The notes beneath the pieces were generated by a model. The model was not told the origin of the DNA. It saw only the letters and a list, made by a program, of their open reading frames with translations, and searched no databases. From Klebsormidium nitens (lineage: Eukaryota > Streptophyta > Klebsormidiophyceae > Klebsormidiales > Klebsormidiaceae): a stretch of 64,000 bases of DNA. Location of the stretch: NCBI GenBank assembly GCA_000708835.1, contig DF237273.1:1-64000 (forward strand), written 5' to 3'. Below are positions 40,947 to 54,448 of this stretch, piece by piece. Both the position numbers and the translations under genes were made by a program. Position 1 is the first letter of the stretch. Each line of letters begins with the position of its first letter.

Positions 40947-41986
40947 CTGAAGGTTGACAAGCAAAACTCAGAAAGGTTTTCTTGTCGTTGAGTTTCATTT
41001 GTGCCTCCTCTGAATTTACCATCTGCCCCGTTTGTGCCAGGTCGAATGCAAATCATAATCGAACCTCAATTGATTACGAAGCTCAAATTAACACCTCTGA
41101 CTACATCATCAAAAGCTCATCAAGTATCTTGGCAATGCACCACTTCTACTTCTTTCTGCATAAGTATTTGAAGAGGGGCACTCAAGTTTACCAAGGTTTA
41201 TCAACTTTTACCAGAAACAAAGAAGTTGATCATCCTGCAAGTTGGGTGTTTGTCCTTGAAGCAGAAAATATCCTCTCTAAAGTAGTACGCAACATTTCTT
41301 GCAGCTGGACCATACTGGCCACAATGTGACATACAAAGAAAGCAAGGTCTCAGTTTCTCACATTGCTGTATAAATCTGCAGACATTGTCCCACCAGCTCT
41401 TATTTTCCCAGCAAAACCAAAAAAAGGCAACCCTGCAGATCGTTGATGCAGTTCTTTGGGCGCAACTCGAAGTGCCACCTACAAGTAATGCAGGTGCAAG
41501 CTTCTGCTCAGCACACCTCTTCCTTCCTCAACAGTGGACACCAGAATGCCGTCTTCGCATAAACTGTTCTGCACATCATGCTGCCAACAGCATTGCCTAG
41601 TACGGTAGTAGCTTAGGCATCCATGGGTATTGGGCAACCTGACTCAGTGCTGCAGCCTGGCCCTCAGCCTGCACTGGCAGGACCAAAACTCAAGACTCGA
41701 ATGATGAATCAGGTTTGCCGGCGCAATTTGCGCTGCGGCAGTGTATTTCAGGCAGGGGGGTATAAAAAATTGGCATCTTAGCCCCCAGCAGGGTTTTGGA
41801 GTACTTTTGTGACTTGTCCCATGCGCCACGTAATCACCTAAAATCGCATACAAGCCCAGTCAGAATCCACAAGCATGCCACGTCATCTATAAACCAAGAA
41901 GCTATACTGTTACGAGTCACGAGAAAGTGCACATTGAGATACCGAGACCTGATCTGCTTCATCGAGTATATCATCGAGCTTGCGTT

Positions 41987-42217
41987 TCATGAACGTTGAA
42001 TGAGCCGGCGTCGATTGATGTCTGCACGATACATCTGAGTCGAGGCAAAGCGGATGTACGTCTTCATGATTTGGCGGCCTCGCAGTATGTCGGAGTCTAA
42101 GTTGACGTACAAGTACATGAGCATCATCATGGCTTGAAAAAGAGGAGCTTTTGCAAAATCTGCCCTGTACGTATCACGGTTTCGATTCAAATAACGAATA
42201 GCCAGCGGCACATGCAT
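41987..42217 (-). CDS. Small ORF, possible gene remnant
   Basis: 76 codons, ATG to TGA, with a hydrophobic helix (LFQAMMMLMYLYVNLDSDI) between charged segments. The TGA overlaps an ATG (ATGA) that opens a second minus-strand frame starting MKRKLDDILDEADQ. It looks more protein-like than the surrounding sequence but has no recognised family. It could be a remnant of the kind of compact gene seen in region A, or chance. The 40.95-42.36 kb interval has no other supported gene. Confidence 0.25.
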   Translation of the reverse strand: MHVPLAIRYLNRNRDTYRADFAKAPLFQAMMMLMYLYVNLDSDILRGRQIMKTYIRFASTQMYRADINRRRLIQRS

Positions 42218-42360
42218 GTCACTAACACCACATGCGCAGGCTCAAATTCGGTCCTATCCTTACAGACGCAATACTGATACTTATTGCGTGGACAATGATT
42301 GCTACGATCTCAGTGCATCATGTCGCATGTGATTTTACACTCTGTTGATGGGCAACTTTA

Positions 42361-45300
42361 CTAAGACTCTTTCTTTTCAAGCGTCCTTTCAAGCTGAGTT
42401 CGACTTGTAAACACTTTCTTGTTTAGATACAAAACCAGAAGAACGAAGTGTACGAAACCATAGGAAGTCATTGCTGCGGCTTTCAGGTAAGGGTACTGTG
42501 CTGGCGGCTCAAGAAATAGAGCTCCTAAATGTATCACCACAACTCCGATCAGAGACGCCGGGAACGCAAGTCGAAACCACACGCAAGAATCCCCAAGCCC
42601 TGACGGCGGTGGATTTGCTATCAGGAGGTACAGGACTTGCGAGGCAACGTACGTGAGCGCCTGGCCGTCTCTCACAAGAAGGGGGAACATGCTGAAAGCT
42701 GCAATTGGTGCTAACCACTGTACCACCCAAGGGCTGTCCAACGCGAGCATTGTTGCGGGCAGTAGCGGCAGTAGAATCGACTTCTCGTGCACTGCAAAGA
42801 TCAAAGGATTATCACATAAGCCAAAACTTCGCAGATTTTTAGGCAAAATTTCTCGACGACCAGCGAGCAATATGAGCGCAGCAACTCAGCTCTGTCAGTG
42901 TTCTGTTAAGATGCAGTGATGACAACCAATCAGGTACTTATTCCGCTGACCAGAGAGACCAAGTTCCCAAGTTGCGATGACGGAAGGCTCAGCTCGAACG
43001 AGCAGGACAAGACATCCGAAAGCAGTCAACAGCTCAACAAGTGCATCTTCGCACCAACCCCTATGACCTCGAGACGCCCCACCCAAGGCCGATGAAATTC
43101 TACAGCAATGTTCTGTCCCACCCAAGGCAGAAAGCAAGGAGCCTGCTATACACAACACTTCGTCCCCTCACCCTGGAAGGAAAAGAGGAAGAAGGCCAGG
43201 CCCGAGATAAGCATTCCCCGAATGAGGCCCTGCTTGGACGGCCGTCGGATCTCGTTCCACATGAACGGCAGGCATGCCGTGACAGTCGTCGCTCCCGCCA
43301 GGCGCGCCGCAGCCTCGACGCTAAGGCGCTTCTTCCACTTGAAGGCGCGCACCGGCAGCATCGAGGTGGTGCACCAGAAGTTGGCCACGTGGTCCTCCCA
43401 CAGGCCGCGTTTGAGAGGCGCTAGGCGGCTAAAGACCTGCGACAATCAGTTGTCGGCAAATTGTGATTAGATGATTGGCATTTAGTCACAAAGGTCTTGA
43501 CAAAAGACGGTTTACGCAAGACTTCAGAGAGGTCAGAGTTTAGGTACGCTCAGCCACTCCCTCAGCCGAGCAGTCCTTGAAAAGCTGCGCTTGGTCTCTA
43601 CTGCGAGGGATTGACAATCGGTTCAACGGAGAGCGGCATCTACTTCGGGGGGATTGCTTTTCACACCGTCCTTCCAATCAAAGCCGGGGGTCCCCCGTGA
43701 CAACGTTCGCCTTCTCAACGCCGCAAACCCCATCCGTTTATACTCATTGTCCAGCTCACGGAATACGGAATTCTTCTCAACACGTAAAGTGGCCGCTCTT
43801 CAAACGAGCTTGCCCGTTACAAATCAGGGCAGAACGACTGCAACGACTCTGCAGCGAACCCCGTCCGGTAGTGACAAGAACATGGTTCAACCTCGCTTGT
43901 TAAATGCAATTGAGAGATAACGAAGCATATCGGGCTGTCTGACCTGGAGAACCGCTTCCGCAGAACTGAGGTACGGCGCCCAGAGCACAGCGAAGGTGGC
44001 GATGACAATGACGCCCAGCTTGATGACGTGCAGCAGGGGCCGCCGTTTCTGGAAGGAGCGGCCCAGGAGGTGGGCGAAGAAAGCGGGGGCCAGGTACATG
44101 CTCATCTGCGGAGGGGAGGGGCGAGTGGTTGGCAGCAAAGAGAAGAGCGAACGGTACAAGTGTCGGGGGTTGGGATCGACGATGTATCATGATTTGATAG
44201 ATACTACGGGCTCGTTGTCGAGGATTGATGAGAGGAGGTTACATTGGGGAACCCTGAAGACGATGAGCTGAACTTTGCCTTCGACAAAATCAGTGGAGTA
44301 GAAGCATGTGCTATTGAAAAGTTCACTCGAAAGGCAAGCCTGTGAGTGCCAGCGAGAGACTGATACTCGATCGGAAGTATCACTGTATGCAGAAGAGGCG
44401 GCCCTCGTGATTCCAACATGCTCACGAAAATGCTCAGTATCAGAGATGGGAGATGCTTATTCTACGGACGTTTTTTTGTCACGTTTTTACGAGAAGGGGC
44501 GAACGCGCTCGGAAGGTTCGGGGTTTACCTGCTTGTGGTTGAGAGACAGGCAGAAGAGCACGCTCCCCACCACCTCGTACTCCTGGATGATGGCAGCTGC
44601 GGCTGCGAGAGCAAACCCGAGGCTGATGCAATTGTACTGCAGCACAAGCAAGAGCTGTGATGTGAGGCGCGGTCTACGAAGCAATGACCGTTCAAAGTCC
44701 TGATCCCAAAGGTTTGAAAGTAGCTTCGAAGGTGAAGTTGAGTCAAACTGTGAACTCGCAAAGATTGGGGTCCGAAACGCACTTCCATGCACATGGGTTG
44801 AAGCTCAGCTACAGTCAATGGTAAACCGCTCTGTGGCGGCCTAATGATTCTTCTCAGGCCTCGCTCTTTATCTTGCCCGACCGGATGTTGATGATCGTGA
44901 AACGATCTTCGATTATAACCCATCACGAGTTCAGAGTAGAAGGGGGCAGGAACGAATTCTCCAAGTGGTTCGAGGTCAAGCATATTCATGCCACCACTCC
45001 TTGACAACATGGTCAATCACAGCGGTCCAAAACTCACGAGGTGATCTGCCTGATTATACACACTGGGGGCTACAGTAGTGCTCGACGGCACACTCGGTCA
45101 CTTTCAGTGGATCTTGATCAAACAACTGTGGCAGTCAAAGAACGAAGACGATGAAAGTCACAGCAAGTGACTATCATCACGAGCTTCCTTGGAAAGGAAG
45201 CAGGGCAGCAAGATAGTTCGAGGGAATCTTTCACCTGGAAGTGTCCATGGTCCACCAGCAGGCTGGCAGGCTGCAGCAGCAAGATGGATAGCGCCCAGGC

Positions 45301-46359
45301 CTGCTCCGTCCCGCTTCGTCCACCATAGTATGCCCGCACAAACCACCAGGCCGCCGGGAAGAAGACGAGGACGTCCGACAGGAGTACCGTCCACCGCATG
45401 AGCAATTTGCTGTGGTATTGACAGAGAAGGTGAGTCGGTCATTGATTCACAACTGGGTACGATTCCTCTTGCATCAGGCAGACACGGTGATTTTGATGAT
45501 GGGTCCGCTCAAGAGTGGAGGTGGTTGCAACCTACAGACTGGCCCAGATAGGGTGGTAAGAAAGATTTCTCAATTAAGTCACTATCACCAAAGCGCAATC
45601 GTCAACTTGCAGACTTCCATATCAGCCCTGACGACCATGGACTATTGACTTTGTAAGAGAACAGTCTGATTGTACACTGCCCCGCGTCAATTCAAGCTTG
45701 GTCTCGGCGCCCACCTGCTTGGCGTCTCATAACCCCTAGAGGACTCCAGTCCCACCGCCTCAGGTTCGAATGCTGACACAAACAGGCCGTGCAGGTAGCT
45801 CTGGTAGGCTGTCAGGGGGGGGTAGTCCAGGCCCCAGTACGTGAGGTTGTTCTGGGGGGTCTCGCTGTACCACTCTCGCACGGGGGTGTGGAGGGTGATC
45901 TCCATCCAGTGGCGCTGAGCCTCATAGTCTCCAAAAGTGGGGGGGTTGCCAGCACCTTGCAAACGAGCAGGCTTCAGAACTCGGCATCTTCTGAACGAGT
46001 CAAAGAATCTGAAATGTACCATGACTTTGACAGCAAGGGCAAACCAGTTTGGGCAACTTCCCTCACGTTGCCCCCTTGTCTCCAACCAGCACGCTTGTCT
46101 TCGGTTCTAGAAGAACTTGAGAATGTAGCCTGACGTTCAGGAAAGTGGTGGTGGTCACCTCTCATCACGGTCTTCTGCTGTCGGGTACATGAACAAAGAC
46201 AACCTGGACATCACCACCTTCTTTATGCTGAACTGGGGGGAGTTTCTCACCACTGTATGACGAAAGGCCCACCAGTAGGCGCACCAGGATGGCCAGGAGG
46301 AAAACGAACTCCACTGCCACATTCTGACGGGCGAGAGAGCCAAGAAATCTTGCAAACAT
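42361..46359 (-). CDS. ALG6: Dolichyl-P-Glc:Man9GlcNAc2-PP-dolichol alpha-1,3-glucosyltransferase
   Basis: Seven exons: 46359-46251, 45955-45715, 45409-45235, 44636-44529, 44105-43944, 43436-43172 and 42791-42361. They sum to 1,491 bp (496 aa), close to the ~500 aa usual for ALG6. It is a multi-pass ER membrane enzyme that adds the first glucose to the lipid-linked oligosaccharide for N-glycosylation. Diagnostic stretches: SYSG then PPTFGDYEAQRHWMEIT in the first luminal loop (acidic catalytic residues), LTYWGLDYPPLTAY, SSRGYET, LVDHGHFQYN across the exon 3/4 junction, LSLNHKQMSMY across exon 4/5, RGLWEDHVANFWC, and FSFQVHEKSILLPLLP across exon 6/7. All splice phases close, so the gene looks intact. 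Divergent from the DYRK-like kinase, with an 840-bp spacer. Confidence 0.93.
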
Positions 46360-47200
46360 ATTGAAGCCCAGATACAATGCAAGGCAGGGCGATCAATCCC
46401 TCAGATTGCAGATTGCATGCCAAGGATGCATCCGACCACCACCTAATAATCAGAGGTTCAACTATATCAGGGATGCGGCGCAACTCCGCAACATGGTGAA
46501 GACTTTGTCTCTTTTGCTTTTGCGAAAAAGACAGCCACAGCACCACGAAGGTAGCTCAAATTGAAAAGGAGGAGGAACACGATTCAAGAAGGCTTCAAAT
46601 GATGTTTGAAATTGACCCTCCACCAACACGATTCCGTCGACAGATATTGCTCCAGCGCACACGCAAATTGAACATTATTCTCGAAATTTGAAACTTATTA
46701 ATGACACTGGCGTTTCAATATAATACCGCAAGTTGCTATTTGAGATATACAGCGTTAAATTTCTTAAGTCTAAGAGAGATCTATTCCCAGTGTCGGCCAT
46801 GGCTCTTATACGCGGATTTAAGGAGCTATATAAAATATATACAGTAGTTACTAGTTACCATGGTTTCTAGCGGGCAGATCAATGCACGACGTACAGCATA
46901 GGGTGATTCGTGGAGCAGGTCGCTGGGAATTGGAGCCCTTGCCAGGGCCGTTAAGCATGGGGACGAGCACCTAGCTGCAGCCCTTACATTGTTCTCTATC
47001 GTACCTGTTGCTGGTTGCTTGAAGTTCAAGGGATTGTGACAGCGATGAAGCGAGGGCGCACTTTTGGCCGGACGTTGTGCTGAGCACCCATTCTGAGGCA
47101 CCTTACGATCCCGCTGCGAGTTCACCAGATTAGCTACGATGGCCTTTTTTACTGTGTCCCATCAGAAAGGCCCGCCCTTTACTGGCAGCAAACCCGGTGG
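46360..47200. promoter_or_regulatory. Divergent intergenic region ALG6 / DYRK-like kinase
   Basis: 840 bp between the two start codons. The middle (46680-46850) is AT-rich, with TATAAAATATATACAG near 46830. It must contain both promoters and 5' UTRs; no specific element can be assigned to either gene. Confidence 0.4.
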
Positions 47201-50200
47201 ATGATGAGCTCAAGTCGGCACGCATTGGCAGGAACAATGCAGGGTTCTGATGTAGCTTTCATCCTAGAGTTCCTCCGTCAGCATGATCTCAAGGTGGCGG
47301 AAGAGGCCCTCCGCAACGAGTTGGCAGCAAAGGGCAACCTGCTGTCAGATCCACCTGTTGGCAAGGCCAGTGGGAAGGTTTCTGTTTCAGGGAACGGAAG
47401 CATCAGCCAGCTGGGACTAGCTCAGTTGGTGACAGGTCCTGCTGCTCCTAGTGTTGAAGATGCAATCCCTCAAGGCCTGGCTCCAGTGAGGATCCATTCG
47501 AGCCATGATCTCCTCAAGGCAGGAGAAGAGCCGGTGGAAGAAAAGGGGAAGCGGAAATCAGTCTCCGACCTATCCATGGTCCCCCCGCCCCTTCCTATCG
47601 CCGAGCCAGTCACTTCCCCTGCCATCTCACCCCCTACACATGAGAGTAGTTCGGGCTCAATTAAGCACCATAATGTGCCTGCAAAACACAAACCCCGGGG
47701 GACGGGACACAAGAACCAGAAGCAGCCAGGTGTGCATCCAATTCTGATCCTGCAGTACTTGTCTACCTCCCCAACAGTTTCAGTATTTGACTTCCTGAAT
47801 GCATTTGATTCGTCTGCGTGGATTGGCACGTTTCAGCACGAACAGAATTGTGCTGCTGCCATATATATCCTTATCTGCTTGAGATGCGAAGAAAGCCATG
47901 AGATGTACTTTTTTTCTCAGCACACAAGTTGCAGACAATCAACCAGTGGATGGTTGTATGTTCTACAGGTGGGATGCATCTTGTCGGCCTTGTGATGTCG
48001 AGCTTGACAGAAGCAGAGAAATTGGAGAATGCAAGTACCAACGTCAAACCACCTTGCAAGCTTGGTCTTTTTGAATTGCTACCATACCTGCTGATGCACG
48101 CTGTTGTGCAGGGGCGGCCGATGGGAAGGCCGCTGGCTTCAAGCCAACCTGGGCGCGGCGGGAGTCCACAGAGAAGGGGGAGCCTGCAGAGCCTACTTCC
48201 CTGCAGCAGGCACGGGAGATGCTGCTGGGATTGGCAATGGGCGGAGAGCAGGCGGTGAGAGCCACTAAGGGCTCTGTTGCAGTAGCACTGCTGCCTTGCA
48301 AGGCAATCTGTGTGATACCATAAAGAAACTTAATCTGCGCCAGCTTTTGCCAGGCTTAGGGAACGGTAGGGTTTCACTAGCTGGTGGTGTGGCGGGCATT
48401 TGAAAGCAACCAGGACGAGGTGGAGAAGACTTGCGGTGATAGCCTCACTTCAGCATAAATGCAGGACTTGTGAAGGCAGCTGCCCTAAAGTTGCCTATTG
48501 CGGGTGCGGCAATCAATTAAGCAGAGCTTGAGTTCAACTCGACTTATACTGGCTGAGCTTTCGGTGTCGGAAATGCTTATGTTGCATGTTCACGGGACTG
48601 AAGCGATATTATTGTGCGGACACTTCGAGTTTGCAAGTTGGAAATTTAGAAGCTTGATTGCTGTACAGCATTCTCCTGTACGATCGCCTGTGGTTGAATA
48701 GAGCAATAATATTTGGGGGTACATAGTGGTGGCGCGATGCCGTTGCAGTGTTGCTCCTTTTCTGGATTATTAGAGAAGGCAAAATCAGTGCATCAACATA
48801 CTTCAGTGTGGCTGCATTGATCCAATTTCTTTGACTATGTCAACGTGTCGCTGTTCACTTTTGCCAATCGACCATCAAAGAAGAACACTATGTGCTACAG
48901 CTCTTGCCTTTCCTCATCAGGTTGTCTGAATCTGCTTGCTCCTCACTTGTCCAAGACTATTCCTTTGTGCCCACTTCCTTAACACCTCTTGTCTTGTCCC
49001 CGCCAGTCTGGGACACGGCCGGCGGAGGAGGAGTGGGACAGCGACGAGTACGAAGACGAGGACGATGTTGGGTATCACCGGCAGGCCATAGAGGACGAGG
49101 AGGCCTTCCTGGCGAATGAGATTGAGACGCCCCCCGAAGAGGACGAGGGCCGGAGGACCAGCGCAGGCGGCGAAGGGGCGCACGAAAAGAAGGAGGGCAT
49201 TGGGGATGACCCGTCGTTTCAGGAGGAGGCGTACTTCTCAGGGGAGGAGTACTACAAGCTGGAGGGGAAGCCTCAGGAAGACGACGACGAGACGTCGTCC
49301 GAGGCGAGCGTTCGCGAACTGGAGCAGGCCCAGGCAAAGGCGCTGTCGCGGCAGAGCTCGGGGCTGGGGGATGAAAGCGCCGTGGTAGAAGTGGAGGACT
49401 TTGGGATTCTGACCGCTCCAGAGGGGGTGGTGGAAAGGCAGCGGCCGGGGGAGGGGGACGAGAAAGCGAGGAAGAAGGGCCTGGCGGACCTGCTGCAGAA
49501 GCTGACGGCAAAGCCTACGGAGAGGACGAGCAACGGCCGCCCCGCGGAAGAGATCCCGGGTAGCGAGAAGCTGACGGGAGTAGAAGCAGAGGCGGCCGAG
49601 GCTGCTGCAGTGCTCGCTCAGTATGAGAAGGCTGCTGAGGGCGCAAAGAGGGCCCCGGGCGCGCCGGAGGAGGGGCTCTCAGGGTTCTCCTTCCCCGAGC
49701 CCGCTTCCGTGGACATTGCGCCTCCGATAATACTCGAAACAGGGGGCAAGTCGGTGTGGTCGGTGGACAACTTGTCCCCTGCAAGGACCGACCCCGAGGC
49801 GAACAACGAGTCCCCGCCCCTGGCGATGCCCGACGCAGACGACATGCTCGCGGGGTTTCTGCGCAAGAGCAACGAGACGTCGCCGGTTGCGAGTCCGAAG
49901 GAGGAGGTGCGAAATGAGGAGGGGCAGGAGGACTTGGATGACGACAGGGGGGATAGCATGCGCGCGGAGGAGGGGGATGACGACATCGACGCGGCGCTGG
50001 AGGAGGGTGACGAGGACGCGGCGGTGCACGAGCAGCTGCAGCGGATGAAGGCGGAGGAGGAGGAGTTCGAGGTGTTTGACTTGCGAGTGATCCACCGCAA
50101 GAACAGGTGCGCAGGCGGACCGTTGGAAGGAACAGACCTGGTGCCTTCTTAGGAGGGAAGCCAAAGAGAGCTTCTGGGAGGAGATGCAGAGAAGATGTCT

Positions 50201-53157
50201 TTCCATTCTATGACAGGGAGGACATAGTACCCTTTTCTAAGTGGACCTTCGGGCCTACGTGTAAGATCGTGACGCTATTGTGTGGGGCGTCTGCATCTCC
50301 TTTTAGGTTTAGTCAAAGACTGTTGTCTGTCGAGTATGCCGAGTGGCAGTCGGCTATTGCGGTCCTTTGTAATGATTGTAATTCTGCTTAGCACTCACAC
50401 CTGTGAAAATTTTGTCATATGAAGAAGTGTCTGCAGTGAGAACAATTCCCACCTGTTCACACACGTCTGCTCAGATCGTGTTTGAAGATGCCCTCCCTCC
50501 CATGTGCAGGACCGGGTTCGAGGAGGAGAAGGACTTCCCGGTGCAGCTGAACGCGGTGGTCGCGGGGCGGTACCACGTGACGGAGTACCTGGGCAGCGCG
50601 GCGTTCAGCAAGGCGATCCAGGCGCACGACCTGCAGACGGGGATGGACGTGTGCATGAAGATCATCAAGAACAACAAGGACTTCTTCGACCAGAGCCTGG
50701 ACGAGATCAAGCTGCTCAAGTACATCAACAAGCACGACCCCGCCGACGAGCACCACATCCTGCGCCTCTACGACTACTTCTACCACCGGGTGAGCGCCGG
50801 GGCAGCGCACGTGACCGAGCTCGAGAGCAAGTGGTTTAGTTGACAGCCATAAGTGGGGTCGTACTGGGCATCCTTGTCAAACATGGTTGTGACAGGCTAC
50901 TGTTGGAAGCGTTGCATATGCAAACAGAATACTATCAAATCACCAGATGCCAAGTGAATTGGCGCTGTTTGCCCATGTCTGATCGAAATTGGGTCGAAAG
51001 CACGGAAAGCTACAAACCTGTTGACAGGTCAAGGAAACCCTTCACGTGCGGCTGACGGCACAGGAAGGTACGAAGTGAGTTGCACGGTCTTTGGCTGAAG
51101 TGAGTAAACAGGAGGGGTGGTTAACGTCCGCCTGCGCTGCTTTGCAGGAGCACCTGTTCATTGTCTGCGAGCTGCTGCGCGCTAACCTGTACGAGTTCCA
51201 CAAGTACAACCGGGAGTCTGGCGGGGAGGTCTACTTCACCATGGCACGGATACAGGTGCGGCCACTTACCACTGCGATCGGTTTGGGGTCTGTAAACTAT
51301 TGGAAGACACCTCCTTTTTGTCTAACGATTTGTAAGATCTTGGTCCGCCGTTTCTTGTCGTACCCCTCGTTGCCATCATGGATGATATAGACAGAGTTCT
51401 CTACTTTCCCGTGCTAGAGAGTGGTTGTTGCCTTCTCCAGGGAATAGTCATCCTTGGGCGTACTGTAGTGTCCACCCCCTGCAGCGGCTTCAGCACCAAC
51501 TATTAGGAAGGCGGTAGTTCGCTTCTCTTTGTGGACCAAGCAGTCTTACTTTCGCCCGTCAGCTTCCTTTACTGATAATCTCTCCCGCCCTCGTCAGCCG
51601 GAAGCCTACATAGACCCTCTTTCACGGCGAAGTTTTTGGTGTCTTCCCCCGAAGCCGAGTACCCTTTCCCTGTGACGCTGCTCCTGAACCGCCCCTCGCC
51701 CCTCTCTGCTCGCAGTGCATCACGGTCCAGATCCTGGAGGCGCTGCACTTCCTGCACGGGCTGGGCCTGCTGCACTGCGACCTGAAGCCGGAGAACATTT
51801 TGGTGAAGAGCTACTCGCGGTGCGAGATCAAGGTGATCGACCTCGGCAGCAGCTGCTTTGCGACGGACCACCTGTGCAGCTACGTGCAGTCGCGCAGCTA
51901 CCGCGCGCCGGAGGTCATCTTGGGCCTCCCGTACAGCCACAAGATCGACATCTGGTCGCTCGGCTGCATCCTGGCGGAGCTCTGCAGCGGCACGGTCAGC
52001 GCCGCAGCCCCGATACTCCTGCTCTAGTTCTCATATCGCTGGCCACATATGTCAAGAATTCACGGGTCAATTGATTGCTAGAAAGATGGCCAGAATGGAG
52101 GCTCGATGGATGACGGTGCCCCGAGTCTCTGGATGCTACGTGGCTCATTTCTGGGGTGGATGCTGTGGCCGTAGATATTAGGGTATCGCGTTTCGGTGTT
52201 GCTTTTTAGAGGGTGTCCAGGCAGGAGGAGCTCGGATGGTATGACGGTTTAGGCGGCAAGAAAGGTTCAGCGGTACCTGTTTGGTGTCCGTGAAATAAAC
52301 ACCAAACAACATTCTGGGGGCTATTGAGCAGAGTCGGAGCCCGCAATTGACGCATCCCACAAGTATATGGTGAACGACAAAGCAAAGAACCAGCAGTTTG
52401 TTTGAATCAGCGGACTTTGTCGATCGTAGCTCTGTAATCTGCTCTATGGGCCGCGCCTCAAAGTGCGTCCCCTCGTGCCTACAGGTTCTCTTCCAGAACG
52501 ATTCTTTGGCCACTCTGCTGGCTCGCGTTGTTGGCATCCTGGGCCCCATCGACCCGGCCATGCTGGCTCGAGGCAAGGACACCCACAAGTACTTTACCAA
52601 GGCCAACATGCTCTACGAAAGGAACCAGGTGCGCCGAACAAGAGGCCTACCTTTTAGAAAGACGTTTCGTATCGTCCTTGCTAAGCAGTTCTGTTATCGC
52701 CGAAGGTCCGGATGCAAAAGTTGTGTATTCAAACCAACCTTCGCTGACCTTTGCATTCTTCTATAAGGGTTTCAAAGGTGCTGAGAGCAGGGCAGGAGAG
52801 TATAATTGCAAAAATTGGTCGCCATTCCATTGCCATGCCATTGATCTGCTGCGTGATCTTGCTCTGTATTCCAGCCATTCCATTGTTCGATCTGCTGCGT
52901 AGTCTGTAGTCTTGTTCTGCACTCCAGCAACCGCAATTAACTGACAGGCCCTGTTTGCTTGGAACTCGCAGGAAACTGACCGACTCGAATACCTTATTCC
53001 AAAGAAAACGTCCCTCCGGCACCGCCTCCCCACTGGCGATGCTGGCTTCACCGAGTTCGTAAGCACGCTGCTAGAGACGAACCCCGAAAAGAGGCCTTCT
53101 GCTGAGGAAGCCCTCAGGCATCCTTGGTTAAAATTTCCTTACGAACCTTTCAACTGA
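47201..53157 (+). CDS. Plant-type DYRK protein kinase (DYRKP-like) with LisH domain
   Basis: Eight exons: 47201-47729, 48112-48254, 49007-50106, 50510-50789, 51148-51255, 51716-51994, 52485-52628 and 52972-53157. All phases close (2,769 bp, 922 aa). A LisH dimerisation motif sits near the N terminus (VAFILEFLRQHDLKVAEEAL). Exon 3 is a long acidic disordered region. The kinase domain starts at about residue 600: YHVTEYLGSAAFSKAI is the glycine loop, DVCMKIIKN carries the Lys, LLHCDLKPENIL is the catalytic loop with the HCD form, VIDLGSS is the DLG variant of DFG, and YVQSRSYRAPE is the activation loop with the YxY-type Tyr that DYRKs autophosphorylate. It ends RPSAEEALRHPWL. This is the plant DYRKP architecture, which regulates growth and stress responses in better-known plants and algae. 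Start choice between ATGs at 47201 and 47204 is open. The gene appears intact. Confidence 0.9.
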
Positions 53158-53757
53158 CAAGAAGGTATGACCAGGGCAAGAAAGGCTTAGAACGAAGTCA
53201 CACATTAAGCTCATGAATGAGTTGATCACAGCATAGTCGGCTCCAAAGAGTCGAAATAAGGAAGTGTTTGACAGGTTAGCATGGACGCCCAGTCCGGTAA
53301 CGAGAGCCAGCAAGGCATGAGTTTGTTGTGCGCCTGCCGTTTTGTACCATATAGTTGGTTCCTGGTCCTTAAATGTCCACCTTTTGAAACAATGACCGAT
53401 CAAATGATCCTACTAAGTTTCGTGATCTTGTAGACATTTTATGTGTCTCCGACATGGTCTGCATACTGGCCGCATTGCATGGTCCACGCCTGTATGCATA
53501 CGCGAAAAATAAAGAAGCTATATCCAGTGATTGTCGACATATATGTGTACACATGTTCTAATATCTTATTCAGGATATTGCCTGACACACATGTGGCCGC
53601 TATTTTGAGCTGACGGTGAAATGCAATCGCATTAACCTGGTCGACATTCTTGCTGTTGGACATGATGCTCCAAGTCTTCGAGAGCAAAGTACAGTCACAG
53701 GCTGGGGCCATGATCGATGCATTTGAATACGAAATTAATCTTTTGCAAGTAGGTTTG
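53158..53757. other. Intergenic after the DYRK-like gene
   Basis: 3' flank of the kinase gene running up to a MITE-like element. No exon or RNA gene is recognised. Confidence 0.4.
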
Positions 53758-54356
53758 GGCATCGTGTCAAAACACCTGTGCAGTGGCGTCCGGACCTCCG
53801 GTTTTCCGAATTTTCTTGACGGGGCTGGTGGCCGGTTCTCGGAGCTCCCTGGCGAAGAGTCGAGGTGGCTGGTGGTCGGTGCCCGGCTGAGCATTTTCGA
53901 CAGCTTTTAAAACCCACAAAAATGTCGGAAAGTCTGCCTATAGATACTGCTCAACCTCGTGTACGTGTACCATACGGGTTGCCAGCTCCCTGCGAGAAGC
54001 CGCATGGGAGAGGCCACACCAACCGACCGGTCTGGAACGAAATGGTCAAACGGGAAGTTTTGTCCTCCATTGAAGGGTCCGGCTGCATATGTAATCGGGT
54101 TATTGCCTTATACGGCTCTGAGTCGCACACGAGCCCTTTGCAAGTAGACTGGTTCGAATTCTAAACCTGGAGTGATTGATTGCGCGCGCAGGCCCCACCC
54201 TCGTATATCTATCTAATCCCAATTTCTTCTGCGCCGCGGCTTGGGTACCCCTGGTGGCCGGTTTTGTCTGTATCTTTTTCTGCTCGCACCCCCCTGGTGG
54301 CCGGGTTTTTTTTCGGAGGTCCGGACGCCCTTGCAAAAGTGTTTTGACACGATGCC
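53758..54356. mobile_element. MITE-like element with ~43-bp terminal inverted repeats
   Basis: The left end, GGCATCGTGTCAAAACAC then GGCGTCCGGACCTCCG a few bases on, is matched in reverse complement at the right end with about four differences in 43 bp. A TTG trinucleotide flanks both sides (53755-53757 and 54357-54359), fitting a 3-bp target duplication. The interior holds several CTGGTGGCCGG-type motifs and no coding frame, so it is non-autonomous. The superfamily is uncertain; a 3-bp duplication would suit PIF/Harbinger-like elements. Confidence 0.7.
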
Positions 54357-54448
54357 TTGCTCACATGATTGAGATCAGATTCTTAGTTTTCCTTCTTCAT
54401 GATCCGAGGCCAAGCGAAGTCAAGGTGCCCAAAATGAGGCAATCTATA

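Noticed and set aside
48957-49511. Minus-strand Pro/Ser-rich frame of 184 codons
   Set aside because: Antisense shadow of the Glu/Asp-rich third exon of the DYRK-like kinase.
50457-50810. Minus-strand Val-rich frame
   Set aside because: Antisense shadow of the kinase N-lobe exon.
54140-54165. GGTTCGAATTC as a tRNA T-loop
   Set aside because: No cloverleaf can be formed upstream; it is inside the first MITE-like element.
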